A stretch of 64,000 nt of DNA from Citrobacter amalonaticus (GTDB taxonomy: Bacteria > Pseudomonadota > Gammaproteobacteria > Enterobacterales > Enterobacteriaceae): positions 1,488,001 through 1,552,000 of the forward strand of contig JARDVN010000001.1 in the NCBI GenBank assembly GCA_028994555.1. Reading direction: 5' to 3'. The notes below the pieces were generated by a model. That model was not told the DNA's origin. It saw only the letters and a program-made list of their open reading frames with translations, and did not search any database. This document shows positions 9,668-26,385 of this stretch, in pieces; the stretch's first letter is position 1; every line of letters begins with the position of its first letter. The position numbers and the translations under genes were made by a program.

Positions 9668-11611
9668 ATGCGATTAACGACGAAATTCTCAGCTTTTGTC
9701 ACGCTGCTCACCGGGTTAACAATCTTTGTGACCCTGATTGGCTGCTCGCTGAGCTTTTATAACGCCATCCAGTACAAGATGAACCATCGTGTCCAGGCGG
9801 TGGCGACAGCGATTGATACGCATCTTGTCTCACACGATTTCAAGCAGTTATCGTCTAAAATTGACGAACTGATGGTGTCAGCGGACATCGTGCGCGTCGA
9901 TTTGCTGCAGGGCGATAAGATCATTTATAGCCAAACCCGCAGCAGCAGCTATCGTCCGGTCGGTACCAGCAATCTGTTTCGCGAGCTCTCGGTTCCGCTG
10001 ATAAAGCATCCGGGAACGACAATGCATCTGGTCTATCAGGATCCGATGGGCAACTATTTTCATTCACTGATGACCACTGCGCCACTGACGTTGGCCATTG
10101 GCTTTATTGTGCTGATGTTGTTTCTGTCGGTACGTTGGCTTCAGCGTCAACTTTCGGGTCAGGAACTGCTGGAGATTCGTTCGACGCGGATTTTGAATGG
10201 CGAACGCGGAGCCAGCGTGCGCGGTACTGTCTACGAATGGCCGGCGCGCACCAGTAGTGCGCTGGATATGCTACTGGCTGAAATCCAGAGCGCCCAGGAG
10301 CAGCGGAGTCGTCTCGATACGCTGATTCGCTCTTACGCCGCACAGGACACCAAAACCGGCCTTGGCAATCGACTCTTTTTTTGATAACCAACTGGCGACG
10401 CTGCTGGACGATCAGGAAAAAGTGGGTGCGCATGGTGTGGTGATGATGATTCGTCTGCCGGACTTTAACCTGCTGCGTGACAGCTGGGGGCGTAACCTCG
10501 CCGAAGAAGAACTGTTCAGTCTGATTAATTTACTGTCCACCTTTATGATGCGTTATCCGGGGTCACTGCTGGCGCGCTACCATCGTAGTGATTTTGCTGT
10601 CCTGCTGCCGCATCGCACCCTGAAAGAGGCAGAAAGCGTGGCTGGACAACTGTTAAAAGCGGTTGATGCGCTTCCGACGAATAAAATCCTCGACCGTGAC
10701 GATATGATACATATTGGCATTTGCGCCTGGCGTAGCGGGCAGTCGACCGAACAGGTGATGGAACATGCGGAAGCGGCGACCCGCAACGCCGTGCTCCAGG
10801 GCGGGAATAGCTGGGCGGTGTATGACGATTCGCTGCCGGAAAAAGGACGTGGCAACGTACGCTGGCGGACCCTGATTGAACAGATGCTCAGCCGCGGCGG
10901 CCCACGAATTTATCAGAAACCCGCCGTCACCCGGGACGGGCATGTTCATCATCGGGAACTGATGTGTCGCATCTTTGACGGTAATGAAGAGGTCAGTTCG
11001 GCGGAATACATGCCGATGGTTTTACAATTCGGTTTATCAGAAGAATATGACCGTTTACAAATAAGCCGTGTCATACCGCTGTTGAACTACTGGCCAGAAG
11101 AGAATCTGGCCATGCAGGTGACGGTGGAGTCGCTCATTCGCCCGCGTTTTCAGCGTTGGCTGCGTGATACCTTGATGCAGTGTGAAAAATCGCAACGAAA
11201 ACGCATAATTATTGAACTTGCAGAGGCGGATGTAGGTCAACACATCAGCCGGTTGCAGCCCGTCATCCGTTTAGTGAATGCATTGGGTGTTCGGGTTGCT
11301 GTCGCGCAGGCGGGTTTAACGCTGGTGAGTACCAGCTGGATTAAAGAACTCAATGTGGAACTGATTAAGCTCCATCCGAGCCTGGTCCGGAATATTGAGA
11401 AGCGAACGGAAAACCAGTTGCTGGTTCAAAGCCTGGTGGAGGCGTGCTCAGGCACCAGCACCCAGGTTTACGCAACAGGCGTGCGTTCGCGCGGTGAGTG
11501 GCAGACGCTGACAGCGCGTGGTGTTTCGGGTGGACAGGGGGGATTTTTTTTGCAGCCTCCCAGCCGCTGGATACCAATGTGAAAAAATATTCTCAAAGAT
11601 ACTCGGTTTAA
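9668..11611 (+). CDS. csrD: RNase E specificity factor CsrD (three apparent frameshifts)
   Basis: CsrD (YhdA) targets the small RNAs CsrB and CsrC for RNase E decay and so tunes CsrA activity. It is an inner-membrane protein: helix at about residues 9-31, a periplasmic loop to about 137, a second helix to about 158, then degenerate GGDEF and EAL domains that lack catalytic motifs. Frames break at T7 10376-10382 (after NRLFF) and near the end at G6 11537-11542 and T8 11544-11551. Removing one base at each gives 646 residues, exactly the E. coli length, ending VKKYSQRYSV. It lies upstream of mreB in the same direction. Confidence 0.94.
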
Positions 11612-12964
<1,353 letters not shown>

Positions 12965-13027
12965 TCGGATACCGGCAGGAGAGCGTCACGCTGTCCTGCC
13001 GACTCTGATACGAGAATACGCAAACTT

Positions 13028-14545
<1,518 letters not shown>

Positions 14546-14553
14546 AGGTTTCT

Positions 14554-15148
14554 ATGACGTCTCTATACTTAGCTTCCGGTTCGCCGCGCCGCCAGGAACT
14601 GCTTACGCAGTTAGGCGTTTCTTTCGAACGTATTGTCACGGGAATAGAAGAAACACGTGGCGAGGGAGAAAGCGCGCAACAGTATGTATCGCGTCTGGCG
14701 CGGGAAAAAGCCCAGGCCGGCGTGGCACAGACGCCAGGCGATCTCCCCGTGCTGGGGGGCGGATACCATCGTTATCCTCAACGGTGAAGTGTTAGAGAAA
14801 CCGCGTGATGCCCATCATGCGGCGTTCATGCTGCGCAAATTGTCCGGCCAAACGCATCAGGTGATGACGGCCGTTGCGTTGGCGGATAGTCAGTATGTGC
14901 TCGACTGCCTGGTGATGACGGAGGTGACGTTCAGAGCGCTGACGGATGCGGATATCGCTGACTATATCGCCAGCGGTGAACCGATGGATAAAGCAGGTGC
15001 ATACGGTATTCAGGGGCAAGGTGGTTGTTTTGTCAGGAAGATAAATGGCAGCTATCATGCCGTGGTCGGCTTACCGCTGGTTGAAACGTATGAGTTGCTG
15101 AGCAATTTTAACTCACTGCGTGAGAAAAGGGATAAACATGACGGCTGA
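14554..15148 (+). CDS. yhdE: Maf-type nucleotide pyrophosphatase YhdE (apparent frameshift)
   Basis: Maf proteins hydrolyse non-canonical or pyrimidine nucleoside triphosphates (dTTP/UTP for the YhdE group) and so limit misincorporation. The signature [14 protein letters not shown] lies at residues 4-17, followed by [27 protein letters not shown] and [14 protein letters not shown]. The frame breaks at G6 14754-14759 after DLPVLG; removing one base gives 197 residues, the E. coli length. It ends 11 bases into the rng start region, overlapping rng as in E. coli. Confidence 0.94.
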
Positions 15149-16608
15149 ATTGTTGGTAAACGTAACGCCATCGGAAACGCGCGTGGCGTACATTGATGGC
15201 GGTATTCTGCAGGAAATACATATCGAGCGCGAAGCGCGACGCGGGATCGTAGGCAATATCTACAAAGGTCGGGTCAGTCGCGTACTTCCGGGTATGCAGG
15301 CGGCTTTTGTAGATATTGGGCTGGATAAAGCCGCGTTTCTTCATGCTTCCGACATTATGCCGCACACCGAATGCGTGGCGGGCGAAGAGCAGAAGCAGTT
15401 TACCGTTCGCGATATTTCAGAGCTGGTGCGCCAGGGACAAGATCTGATGGTGCAGGTGGTAAAAGATCCGCTGGGCACCAAAGGCGCGCGTCTGACCACC
15501 GACATCACCTTACCATCTCGTTATCTGGTCTTTATGCCCGGCGCCTCGCACGTGGGCGTTTCTCAGCGTATCGAAAGTGAAGCCGAGCGTGAGCGTCTGA
15601 AGAAAGTGGTCGCCGAGTACTGCGACGAGCAGGGTGGATTTATCATCCGCACGGCGGCAGAAGGGGTCTGTGAAGACGATCTGGCGTCAGATGCTGCGTA
15701 CCTTAAGCGTGTCTGGACCAAAGTGATGGAGCGCAAAAAAGCGCCCGCAGACCCGTTATCAGATGTATGGCGAACTGGCGTTGGCGCAGCGTGTGTTGCG
15801 TGATTTTGCGGATGCGCAGTTAGACCGCATCCGCGTGGATTCTCGCCTGACCTATGAAGCTCTGATGGAGTTTACTGCCGAATACATGCCGGAGATGACC
15901 AGCAAACTTGAGCATTACAGCGGTCGTCAACCGATCTTCGATCTCTTTGATGTCGAAAACGAAATTCAGCGCGCGCTGGAGCGCAAGGTCGAACTGAAAT
16001 CCGGCGGCTATCTGGTTATCGATCAAACCGAAGCCATGACCACTGTTGATATCAACACCGGCGCATTTGTTGGCCATCGCAATCTCGATGACACCATCTT
16101 CAACACCAATATTGAAGCGACCCAGGCGATCGCCCGCCAGCTGCGACTGCGTAATCTCGGCGGCATCATTATTATCGATTTTATCGACATGAATAATGAG
16201 GATCACCGACGCCGGGTTCTGCATTCGCTTGAGCAGGCGCTGAGTAAAGATCGGGTGAAAACCAGTATTAATGGTTTTTCCCAGTTGGGTCTGGTGGAAA
16301 TGACGCGCAAGCGCACGCGTGAGAGCGTGGAGCATGTGTTATGTAATGAGTGCCCGACCTGTCATGGACGCGGCACGGTGAAGACGGTAGAAACCGTCTG
16401 TTATGAGATCATGCGTGAAATTGTTCGCGTGCATCACGCCTACGACTCCGATCGCTTCCTGGTCTATGCTTCTGCGGCCGTCGCGGAAGCCCTGAAAGGG
16501 GAAGAATCACACGCTCTGGCGGAAGTGGAGATTTTTGTCGGCAAACAGGTCAAAGTACAAATCGAGCCGCTCTATAACCAGGAGCAGTTTGACGTCGTAA
16601 TGATGTAA
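15138..16608 (+). CDS. rng: Ribonuclease G (apparent frameshift)
   Basis: RNase G is a single-strand endoribonuclease that matures the 5' end of 16S rRNA and degrades some mRNAs. Family order is complete: an S1-like RNA-binding domain (residues about 35-130, [23 protein letters not shown]), the metal-binding DNase-I-like part with [10 protein letters not shown] and [12 protein letters not shown], and the zinc-link CPTCHGRG. The frame breaks at A6 15735-15740 after MERKK; with one base less the product is 489 residues, as in E. coli. The start MTAELLVNV at 15138 is conserved and overlaps the end of yhdE. Confidence 0.95.
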
Positions 16609-16664
16609 ACCGATGCAGTGTCGCATGACCAGCGGCGCTTATTTTGGCAGACAAGGAGAGACGC

Positions 16665-19600
16665 GTGAGGCGATTGCCGGGGATATTACTGCTCACTGGA
16701 GCCGCGCTCGTCGTTGTCGTAGCGCTGCTGGTCAGTGGCTTGCGCCTGGCGTTACCCCATCTCGACAGTTGGCGTCCGACGATCCTCAGCAAAATTGAGT
16801 CTGCAACGGGATTGCCGGTCAAGGCCAGCCAGATCTCAGCCAACTGGCAAAATTTCGGACCCACCCTCGAGGCGCGTGATATTCACGCTGAACTGAAAGA
16901 CGGCGGTGAATTTTCGGTTAAACGCGTTACCCTTGCGCTGGATGTCTGGCAAAGTTTGCTGCACATGCGCTGGCAGTTTCGCGATCTCACCTTCTGGCAA
17001 CTGAATTTCCGTACCAACACGCCGATTGAACGCAGCGAAAGCGGTGATGGGCTGGAAGCCAGCCGAATCAACGATCTTTTCCTGCGCCAGTTCGATCACT
17101 TCGATCTCCGCGACAGCCAAATCAGCTTTCTGACGCTTTCCGGCCAGCGCGCCGAACTGGCGATTCCACAACTCACCTGGGTTAACGGTAAAAATCGCCA
17201 TCGTGCAGAGGGCCAGGTGAGCCTCTCCAGTCTGACCGGTCAACACGGTGTTATGCAGGTGCGTATGGATCTGCGTGACGATGACGGTCTGCTGAATAAC
17301 GGCCGTGTCTGGTTACAGGCTGACGACATTGACGTCAAACCGTGGCTGGGAAAATGGATGCAGGACAACGTGGCGCTGGAGACTGCGCGTTTTAGCCTCG
17401 AAGCCTGGATGACGCTCAGCAAAGGGGACATCGCCGGCGGTGATGTCTGGCTGAAACAGGGCGGAGCGAGCTGGAAAGGCGACAATAACCTCCATACGCT
17501 CTCTGTCGACAATCTGACGGCGCATATCAGTCGTGAACAGCCGGGCTGGCAGTTTTCTATTCCCGATACCCGCATCACGATGGACGGCAAGGCCTGGCCG
17601 CGCGGGGCGTTACAACTGGCCTGGATCCCCGAGCAGGAAGTCGGCGGCGCAGACGGAAAACGCAGTGATGAACTGCGCATCCGCGCCAGCAATCTGGAAT
17701 TGTCCGGGCTTGAGGGGCTGCGCCCGATGGCGTCGAAACTTTCGCCTGCGCTGGGTGATATCTGGCGCGCTACCCAGCCGAGTGGAAGTATCGATACCCT
17801 GGCGCTTGATATCCCGCTTCAGGCAACAGAGAAGACGCGTTTCGAGGCTTCATGGCGGGATCTGGCGTGGAAACAGTGGAAGCTGTTGCCGGGAGCCGAG
17901 CATTTCTCCGGTACGCTCTCCGGTAGCGTGGAAAACGGGTCGCTGACCGCCGCGATGAAAGAGGCAAAAATGCCCTATGAGACGGTTTTCCGCGCGCCGT
18001 TAGAAATTGAAGACGGCGTTGCCACACTGAACTGGCTGAAGAATGACAAAGGTTTTCAACTGGATGGCCGCAACATCGATGTGAAAGCGAAGGCCGTTCA
18101 TGCGCGCGGCGGTTTCCGCTATCTGCAACCGGCTGGCGATGACCCCTGGCTGGGGATTCTGGCGGGCATCAGCACCAACGACGGCTCTCAGGCCTGGCGT
18201 TACTTCCCGGAAAACCTGATGGGCAAAGCGCTGGTGGATTATCTCAGCGGTGCGATTCAGGGCGGTGAAGCGGATAACGCGACGCTGGTCTACGGCGGCA
18301 ATCCGCATTTGTTTCCGTATAAGCACAATGAAGGCCAGTTTGAAGTGCTGGTCCCGCTGCGTAATGCGAAATTTGCCTTCCAGCCGGACTGGCCGGCGCT
18401 GACCGATCTGAATATCGAGCTGGATTTTCTTAACGACGGCCTGTGGATGAAAACCGATGGCGTTAATTTGGGGGGGCGTGAAGGCCACCAACCTGACGGC
18501 CATTATCCCGGATTACTCCAAAGAGAAGTTACTGATCGACGCCGATATTCAGGGACCAGGCAAGGCGGTAGGGCCGTATTTTGACGACACGCCGTTGAAG
18601 GATTCGCTGGGTGCCACGCTTGAGCAGCTGCAGATTGACGGCGATGTGAATGCTCGCTTACATCTGGATATTCCGCTGGACGGTGAACAGGTTACCGCCA
18701 AAGGCGATGTGTTGTTGCGCGATAACAGCCTGTTTATCAAGCCGCTCGACAGCACCCTGAAAAACCTCACCGGTCAATTCAGCTTCGTTAACGGTAATCT
18801 GAAAAGCGAACCGATGACGGCGAACTGGTTTAATCAGCCGCTAAACGTTGATTTCAGCACCACGGAAGGGGCAAAGGCGTATCAGGTGGCGGTGAATCTT
18901 AACGGTAACTGGCAGCCAGCCCGTACCGGCGTTTTGCCTGCACAGGTGAATGACGCACTCAAAGGCAGCGTGGCGTGGGATGGCAAAGTCGGTATCGACC
19001 TGCCGTATCATTCCGGCACGACCTACAACGTTGAGCTGAACGGCGATCTCCGGAATGTAAGCAGTCACTTACCTTCTCCACTGGATAAAAGAGCGGGTGA
19101 GGCATTACCCGTTAAAATTAAAGCCGCGGGCGACCTGCGTAGCTTTACGCTGACCGGCAGTGCCGGGCAGGAAAATCATTTTAACAGCCGCTGGTTACTG
19201 AATCAGAAGCTGACGCTGGATCGTGCAATCTGGACGGCGGAAAGCCGGACGACGCCACCTTTGCCGGAACGCGAAGGCATTGAGCTGAATCTGCCTGCGA
19301 TGGATGGTGCGCAATGGCTGGCGTTATTCCAGAAAGGCGCGGCGGACAACGTCGGTGCTAACGCGAATTTCCCACAACATGTCACGCTGCGTACCCCCGC
19401 GTTAACGCTGGGAGGACAACAGTGGAACAACCTGAGTCTCGTTTCTGAAGCCGCGTCGAATGGGACAAAAATCGAGGCGCAGGGGCGCGAAATCAACGCC
19501 ACGCTGGCCATGCGCAATAACGCCCCGTGGCTGGCGAACATTAAATACCTCTATTACAACCCCTCCGCCGCCAAAAAAACAGATAACCGTGAGGCGCCAG

Positions 19601-20471
19601 CCTCCCCATTCGCATCGGTAGAACGCGTGAGTTTCCGCGGCTGGCCTGACGTGCAGTTGCGCTGTGAAGAGTGCTGGATGTGGGGCCAAAAATACGGACG
19701 TATCGATGCGGATGTGGCCATTCAGGGCGACACGCTGAACCTGAGCAACGGCTTGCTGGATACCGGCTTCACCCGACTGACGGCGGACGGACAATGGGTT
19801 AACACCCCCCGGCAGCGAACGTACTTCCTTAAAAGGGAAACTGCGGGGTAATAAGATTGATGCGGCGGCAGGATTTTTTGGCTTCTCAACCCCTATACGC
19901 GATGCCTCGTTTAACGTTGATTACGATCTGCACTGGCGCAACCCGCCGTGGCAGCCGGAGGAAGCCTCGCTGAACGGCATTATCCGTACCCGGCTGGGCA
20001 AAGGGGGAGATCACCGAGCTAAGCACCGGGCACGCGGGGCAGTTGCTGCGTCTGCTGAGCTTCGACGCGCTGCTGCGTAAACTGCGTTTTGATTTCAGTG
20101 ATACGTTTAATGAAGGATTTTACTTCGACTCCATTCGCAGCACCGCCTGGATTAAGGACGGCATGTTGCACACGGACGACACGCTGGTGGACGGACTGGA
20201 AGCGGATATTGCCATGAAAGGGTCGGTTAATCTGGTACGCCGCGAACTGAATATCGAAGCGGTTGTGGCACCGGAAATCTCCACCACGGTGGGCGTCGCG
20301 GCCGCGTTTGCGGTGAACCCAATTGTGGGTGCGGCGGTCTTTGCCGCCAGTAAAGTGCTTGGGCCGCTGTGGAGTAAAGTCTCGATCCTGCGCTATCGGA
20401 TCACCGGCCCGATCGACAAACCACAGATTAATGAAGTCCTGCGCCAGCCGCGGAAAGAAAAATCGCAATGA
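16665..20471 (+). CDS. yhdP: AsmA-like envelope lipid transport protein YhdP (three apparent frameshifts)
   Basis: YhdP is a very large inner-membrane-anchored periplasmic protein of the AsmA/TamB-like group that moves phospholipid between the membranes. It begins with one helix (about residues 5-27) followed by a long beta-rich groove domain and a C-terminal DUF3971/AsmA_2 region. Frames break at G7 18470-18476, C6 19805-19810 and G5 20003-20007. Removing one base at each gives 1267 residues (E. coli 1266). The GTG start at 16665 has AAGGAG seven bases upstream and matches the MRRLPGILLLTG start; an upstream frame from 16644 lacks support. Confidence 0.93.
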
Positions 20472-20532
20472 TTTGACGGGGGCAAGGAATTGCCCCACTC
20501 TCAGTACATAGAACCTCTATCGCAGTCATTAA

Positions 20533-21993
<1,461 letters not shown>

Positions 21994-22025
21994 TTGTCAG
22001 TTGTCGAATGACCACTGATGTATCC

Positions 22026-22056
22026 GTAGGCCCGGTAAGCGGTAGCGCTACCGGGC
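22026..22056. repeat. REP-like palindrome between tldD and aaeR
   Basis: The sequence GTAGGCCCGGTAAGCGGTAG followed by CGCTACCGGGC forms an imperfect palindrome of the REP type common between convergent genes in Salmonella, Klebsiella and Citrobacter. It lies between the ends of tldD and aaeR and may act as a bidirectional terminator. Confidence 0.65.
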
Positions 22057-22062
22057 AATTTG

Positions 22063-22992
22063 TTACTTCTCTTTTCCTCGCCCATGCATTCCCTGGAACA
22101 ACTGCGCCACGTCGATGAAATAGTCGGTCAGATAGTTAATCACCACCTGCACCTTCAGCGGCAGCTTGTCTTTTTCGGTGTACAGCGCATAAACCGGACG
22201 CGGATCGGACTGATAACGCGGCAGTAAGATCTCCAGTTCTCCCCGATTGATCTCATTGATCACCCACATCAACGGGACGTAGGCGATACCCGCACCCGCA
22301 GTGAGCCAGCGGTTGAGGGTCATGGGATCGTTGGTCACAAACCGTCCCTGCGGGATCAGGCGTGTGGAGATCCCTTCCGGCGCGATCAGTTCGAACTCAT
22401 TATCCGGGCGCACGCTGTATTCCAGCCATGAGTGGTTGGTAAGATCGGCTGGCTTTTCCGGCATACCGTACTGGGCAAGATAGCTTTTCGCCGCACATAC
22501 CACCATCGGCATTGCCCCCAGGCGGCGGGAAAACAGGCTGGAATCCTGCAGGGCGCCCACGCGGATGACCACATCCAGACCATCCGCGATCAGATCGGGC
22601 GCCGGGATGCCGGTGACCAGATTGACCGTCAGGCCAGGGTGTTCTTTGAGCATCTTCGCGGTGATCCCGGCGAGAACATTTTGTGCCATGGTTGAAGAAC
22701 AGCCAATACGTAGCGTACCGATAGGCGTGTTGTTAAAGGCATAAAGCTGTTCGTGAACATCCTGCACTTCATGCAGCATTCGCCGACAGCCCTGATAATA
22801 AATTCTACCGGCTTCGGTCAGCCCGATGCTGCGTGTGCTGCGGTTTAACAGCTTGACCTGTAACTCGTCTTCCAGTTTCGATACCGTCTGACTGATGGAC
22901 GAAACACTCATTTGTAGTTGGCGGGCGGCGGCGGTGAAGGAACCAAATTCCACCACTTTTGCAAACACCGACATGCGTTTTAGTCGTTCCAT
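22063..22992 (-). CDS. aaeR: LysR-type regulator of the aromatic acid efflux operon
   Basis: AaeR activates aaeXAB in response to hydroxybenzoic acids. The 309-residue LysR protein has an N-terminal winged helix (MERLKRMSVFAKVVEFGSFTAAARQLQMS, helix-turn-helix about residues 18-37, then SVSSISQTVSKLEDELQVKLLNRSTR) and a periplasmic-binding-like sensor domain from about 90. It is divergent from aaeX with 182 bp between them, the standard LysR arrangement. The frame is intact. Confidence 0.95.
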   Translation of the reverse strand: MERLKRMSVFAKVVEFGSFTAAARQLQMSVSSISQTVSKLEDELQVKLLNRSTRSIGLTEAGRIYYQGCRRMLHEVQDVHEQLYAFNNTPIGTLRIGCSSTMAQNVLAGITAKMLKEHPGLTVNLVTGIPAPDLIADGLDVVIRVGALQDSSLFSRRLGAMPMVVCAAKSYLAQYGMPEKPADLTNHSWLEYSVRPDNEFELIAPEGISTRLIPQGRFVTNDPMTLNRWLTAGAGIAYVPLMWVINEINRGELEILLPRYQSDPRPVYALYTEKDKLPLKVQVVINYLTDYFIDVAQLFQGMHGRGKEK

Positions 22993-23010
22993 TATTCACT
23001 CTGGCTTAAA

Positions 23011-23026
23011 AGTGATTTAGATCACA
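23011..23026. promoter_or_regulatory. Candidate CRP site in the aaeR-aaeX intergenic region
   Basis: AGTGA-N6-TCACA fits the CRP consensus in nine of ten core positions and is a perfect GTGA/TCAC inverted repeat. It lies 19 bp upstream of aaeR and 149 bp upstream of aaeX. Catabolite control of aae genes is inferred from the site only. Confidence 0.5.
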
Positions 23027-23174
23027 TATTATAGATAACAGCATAACAGTTACGGTAATATATTATTATTCATATAAAGGCCGTGTCGCTCTCGCCTGGC
23101 TTTCCTTGCCCTTCATGGCGTCGACACTGGCTGAAAACCGTATCGCCTGCACTCTCTTTATAATCAAGGTCAAC

Positions 23175-23378
23175 ATGAGTCTGTTTCCCGTTATCGTGGT
23201 GTTTGGTCTCTCCTTCCCACCGATATTCTTTGAATTGCTTCTTTCACTGGCGATTTTCTGGCTGGTACGCCGGGTGCTGGTGCCTACAGGCATCTATGAT
23301 TTTGTCTGGCATCCGGCTCTGTTTAATACTGCGCTGTATTGCTGTCTCTTTTACTTGATATCGCGCCTGTTCGTTTGA
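23175..23378 (+). CDS. aaeX: AaeX small membrane protein
   Basis: The 67-residue protein has two hydrophobic helices ([20 protein letters not shown] and the segment from [17 protein letters not shown]) and is nearly identical to E. coli AaeX, the first gene of the aaeXAB efflux operon. It belongs to the DUF1656 family, always next to AaeA/AaeB-type pumps. Start 23175 is the conserved one; the frame extends upstream to 23106 without homology. Confidence 0.94.
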
Positions 23379-23385
23379 GGTTGAA

Positions 23386-24318
23386 GTGAAAACACTAACA
23401 AGAAAAATCTCCCGTACGGCCATTACCCTCGTTCTGGTCATCCTGGCGTTCATCGCTATTTTCCGCGCCTGGGTCTATTACACCGAATCGCCGTGGACGC
23501 GTGACGCCCGCTTTAGCGCCGACGTTGTGGCGATTGCGCCGGATGTCGCTGGGCTTATCACCGACGTTAACGTGCGCGATAACGAACTGGTGAAAAAAGA
23601 TCAGGTGCTGTTCACCATCGACCAGCCGCGTTACAAAAAAGCGCTGGAAGAGGCCGAAGCTGATGTCGCGTATTACCAGGTGCTGGCGCAAGAAAAACGT
23701 CAGGAAGCCGGGCGTCGTAACCGTCTTGGCGTGCAGGCGATGTCCCGCGAAGAGATTGACCAGGCTAATAATGTCCTGCAAACCGTATTGCATCAGCTTG
23801 CCAAAGCGCAGGCAACCCGCGATCTCGCAAAGTTGGATCTCGAACGTACCGTTATTCGCGCTCCAGCGGATGGCTGGGTGACCAACCTGAACGTCTATAC
23901 CGGTGAGTTTATTACGCGCGGCTCTACTGCGGTGGCGTTGGTGAAACAAAATACGTTTTACGTGCTGGCCTATATGGAAGAGACCAAACTGGAAGGCGTT
24001 CGCCCAGGCTATCGCGCAGAAATTACCCCGCTGGGTAGCAACAAGGTATTAAAAGGGAGGGTCGATAGCATCGCGGCAGGGGTCACTAACGCCAGCAGTA
24101 CCCGCGACGACAAAGGCATGGCGACGATCGATTCAAATCTGGAGTGGGTACGTCTCGCGCAACGCGTTCCGGTGCGTATCCAGCTTGACGATCAGCGGGA
24201 AAATCTGTGGCCTGCCGGCACCACGGCGACGGTGGTGATCACCGGCAAGCAGGATCGTGATGAAAATAACGACTCGTTCTTCCGTAAAATGGCGCACCGT
24301 CTGCGCGAGTTTGGTTAA
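23386..24318 (+). CDS. aaeA: p-Hydroxybenzoic acid efflux pump, membrane fusion subunit
   Basis: AaeA is the periplasmic adaptor of the AaeAB pump. The 310-residue HlyD-type protein has an N-terminal anchor (about residues 10-30), a lipoyl half-motif ([17 protein letters not shown]), a coiled-coil hairpin (about 90-150) and the second lipoyl half [13 protein letters not shown]. It starts with GTG at 23386, seven bases after the aaeX stop, and aaeB follows after five bases, so all three are one operon. Confidence 0.95.
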   Translation: MKTLTRKISRTAITLVLVILAFIAIFRAWVYYTESPWTRDARFSADVVAIAPDVAGLITDVNVRDNELVKKDQVLFTIDQPRYKKALEEAEADVAYYQVLAQEKRQEAGRRNRLGVQAMSREEIDQANNVLQTVLHQLAKAQATRDLAKLDLERTVIRAPADGWVTNLNVYTGEFITRGSTAVALVKQNTFYVLAYMEETKLEGVRPGYRAEITPLGSNKVLKGRVDSIAAGVTNASSTRDDKGMATIDSNLEWVRLAQRVPVRIQLDDQRENLWPAGTTATVVITGKQDRDENNDSFFRKMAHRLREFG

Positions 24319-24323
24319 TCGCG

Positions 24324-26294
24324 ATGGGCATTTTTTCCATTGCCAACCAGCACATTCGCTTTGCGGTCAAACTGGCCAGTGCGATTGTCCTCGCGCTGTT
24401 TGTTGGCTTTCACTTTCAGCTTGAAACACCGCGCTGGGCGGTGCTGACGGCGGCGATAGTCGCGGCAGGCCCGGCTTTTGCGGCGGGGGGGCGAACCGTA
24501 CTCCGGCGCAATCCGCTATCGCGGGATGCTGCGTATTGTTGGCACCTTCATTGGCTGCATTGCGGCGCTGATCATTATCATTGCAATGATTCGCGCACCG
24601 CTACTGATGATTCTGGTGTGCTGTATCTGGGCGGGGTTTTGTACCTGGATCTCCTCGCTGGTACGCGTTGAGAATTCCTATGCGTGGGGCTTATCGGGCT
24701 ATACCGCGTTGATTATCGTCATTACCATTCAGACTGAACCGCTGTTGACGCCGCAATTTGCCGTAGAACGCTGTAGCGAGATTGTCATTGGTATTGTCTG
24801 CGCCATTATGGCGGATCTGCTTTTTTCTCCGCGATCGATCAAACAAGAGGTGGATCGCGAACTGGATAGCCTGCTGGTGGCGCAGTACCAACTGATGCAG
24901 TTGTGTATTAAACATGGTGATAGTGAAGAAGTGGACAAGGCCTGGGGCGATCTGGTGCGTCGGGCCACGGCGCTGGAAGGAATGCGCAGCAACCTGAACA
25001 TGGAGTCCTCCCGTTGGGCGCGCGCCAATCGTCGTCTTAAAGCGATCAATACCCTGTCGCTGACCATGATTACGCAATCCTGCGAAACCTATCTGATCCA
25101 GAACACGCGTCCGGAGTTGATCACTGATACCTTCCGTGAGTTCTTCGCTATGCCGGTTGAAACCGCGCAGGATGTGCATAAACAGCTTAAGCGTCTGCGC
25201 CGGGTGATTGCCTGGACCGGCGAGCGTGAAACGCCCGTCACGCTGTATACCTGGGCCGGCGCGGCAACGCGCTATCTACTGCTAAAGCGCGGCGTGATCA
25301 GCAATACCAAAATCAGCGCCACGGAAGAAGAGGTGCTGCAGGATGAACCGGTGGTGAAAGTTGAATCCGCCGAGCGCCACCATGCCATGGTGAATTTCTG
25401 GCGCACCACGATCTCTTGTGTGCTGGGGGGCGCTGTTCTGGCTGTGGACCGGCTGGACTTCCGGCAACGGCGCGATGGTGATGATTGCGGTGGTCACCTC
25501 TCTGGCGATGCGTCTGCCGAACCCACGCATGGTCGCTATCGACTTTATCTACGGTACGCTTGCCGCGCTGCCGCTGGGAGCGCTCTATTTTCTGGTGATC
25601 CTCCCCAATACCCAGCAGAGTATGCTGTTGCTCTGTCTGAGCCTTGCGGTGCTTGGGTTCTTTCTGGGGATCGAAGTACAGAAGCGGCGACTGGGCTCTA
25701 TGGGGGGCGCTGGCCAGTACCATTAACATTATCGTGCTGGATAACCCGATGACCTTCCACTTCAGCCAGTTTCTGGATAGTGCATTAGGGCAGATTGTAG
25801 GTTGTATGCTGGCTTTCCTGGTTATCGTCACCGTGCGCGATAATTCACGCGATCGTACGGGGCGCGTGCTGCTCAATCAGTTTGTTTCGGCGGCCGTCTC
25901 GGCGATGACCACCAATGTGGTGCGGCGTAAAGAAAACCATCTTCCCGCGCTTTATCAGCAATTGTTCCTGTTGATGAACAAATTCCCCGGTGATTTGCCG
26001 AAGTTCCGCTTGGCGCTGACGATGATCATCGCACACCAGCGTCTTCGGGATGCGCCGATTCCGGTTAACCACGACCTCTCCGCGTTCCACCAGCAGTTGC
26101 GTCGTACGGCGGACCATGTCATTTCAGCCGTGAATGACGACAAGCGCCGGCGTTACTTTGGTCAGCTACTGGATGAGCTGGACGTGTATCAGGAAAAGCT
26201 GCGGGTCTGGGAAGCGCCACCACAGGTCACCGAACCGGTGAAACGGTTGACCGGCATGCTGCACAAGTACCAGCATGCGCTGACCGATAGCTAA
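24324..26294 (+). CDS. aaeB: p-Hydroxybenzoic acid efflux pump, inner-membrane subunit (three apparent frameshifts)
   Basis: AaeB is the transporter subunit (FUSC/ArAE family) that expels aromatic carboxylic acids. It has two sets of membrane helices (from about residues 13 and 370), each followed by a cytoplasmic domain. Frames break at G7 24485-24491 (after AAGG), G6 25425-25430 (after SCVLG) and G6 25702-25707 (after GSMG). Removing one base at each gives 655 residues, the E. coli length. It is the last gene of aaeXAB, before a strong terminator. Confidence 0.94.
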
Positions 26295-26302
26295 CCCTCA
26301 GA

Positions 26303-26331
26303 AACCGATGCCAAAAGCGTCGGTTTTTTTT
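26303..26331 (+). terminator. Terminator of aaeXAB
   Basis: The stem AACCGATGC/GCGTCGGTT with loop CAAAA is followed by eight T, nine bases after the aaeB stop. Confidence 0.88.
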
Positions 26332-26385
26332 ATGGCTATACTTATTCGATGTGCGCAACTCAGGACATCAGAAGGAGAAAACACC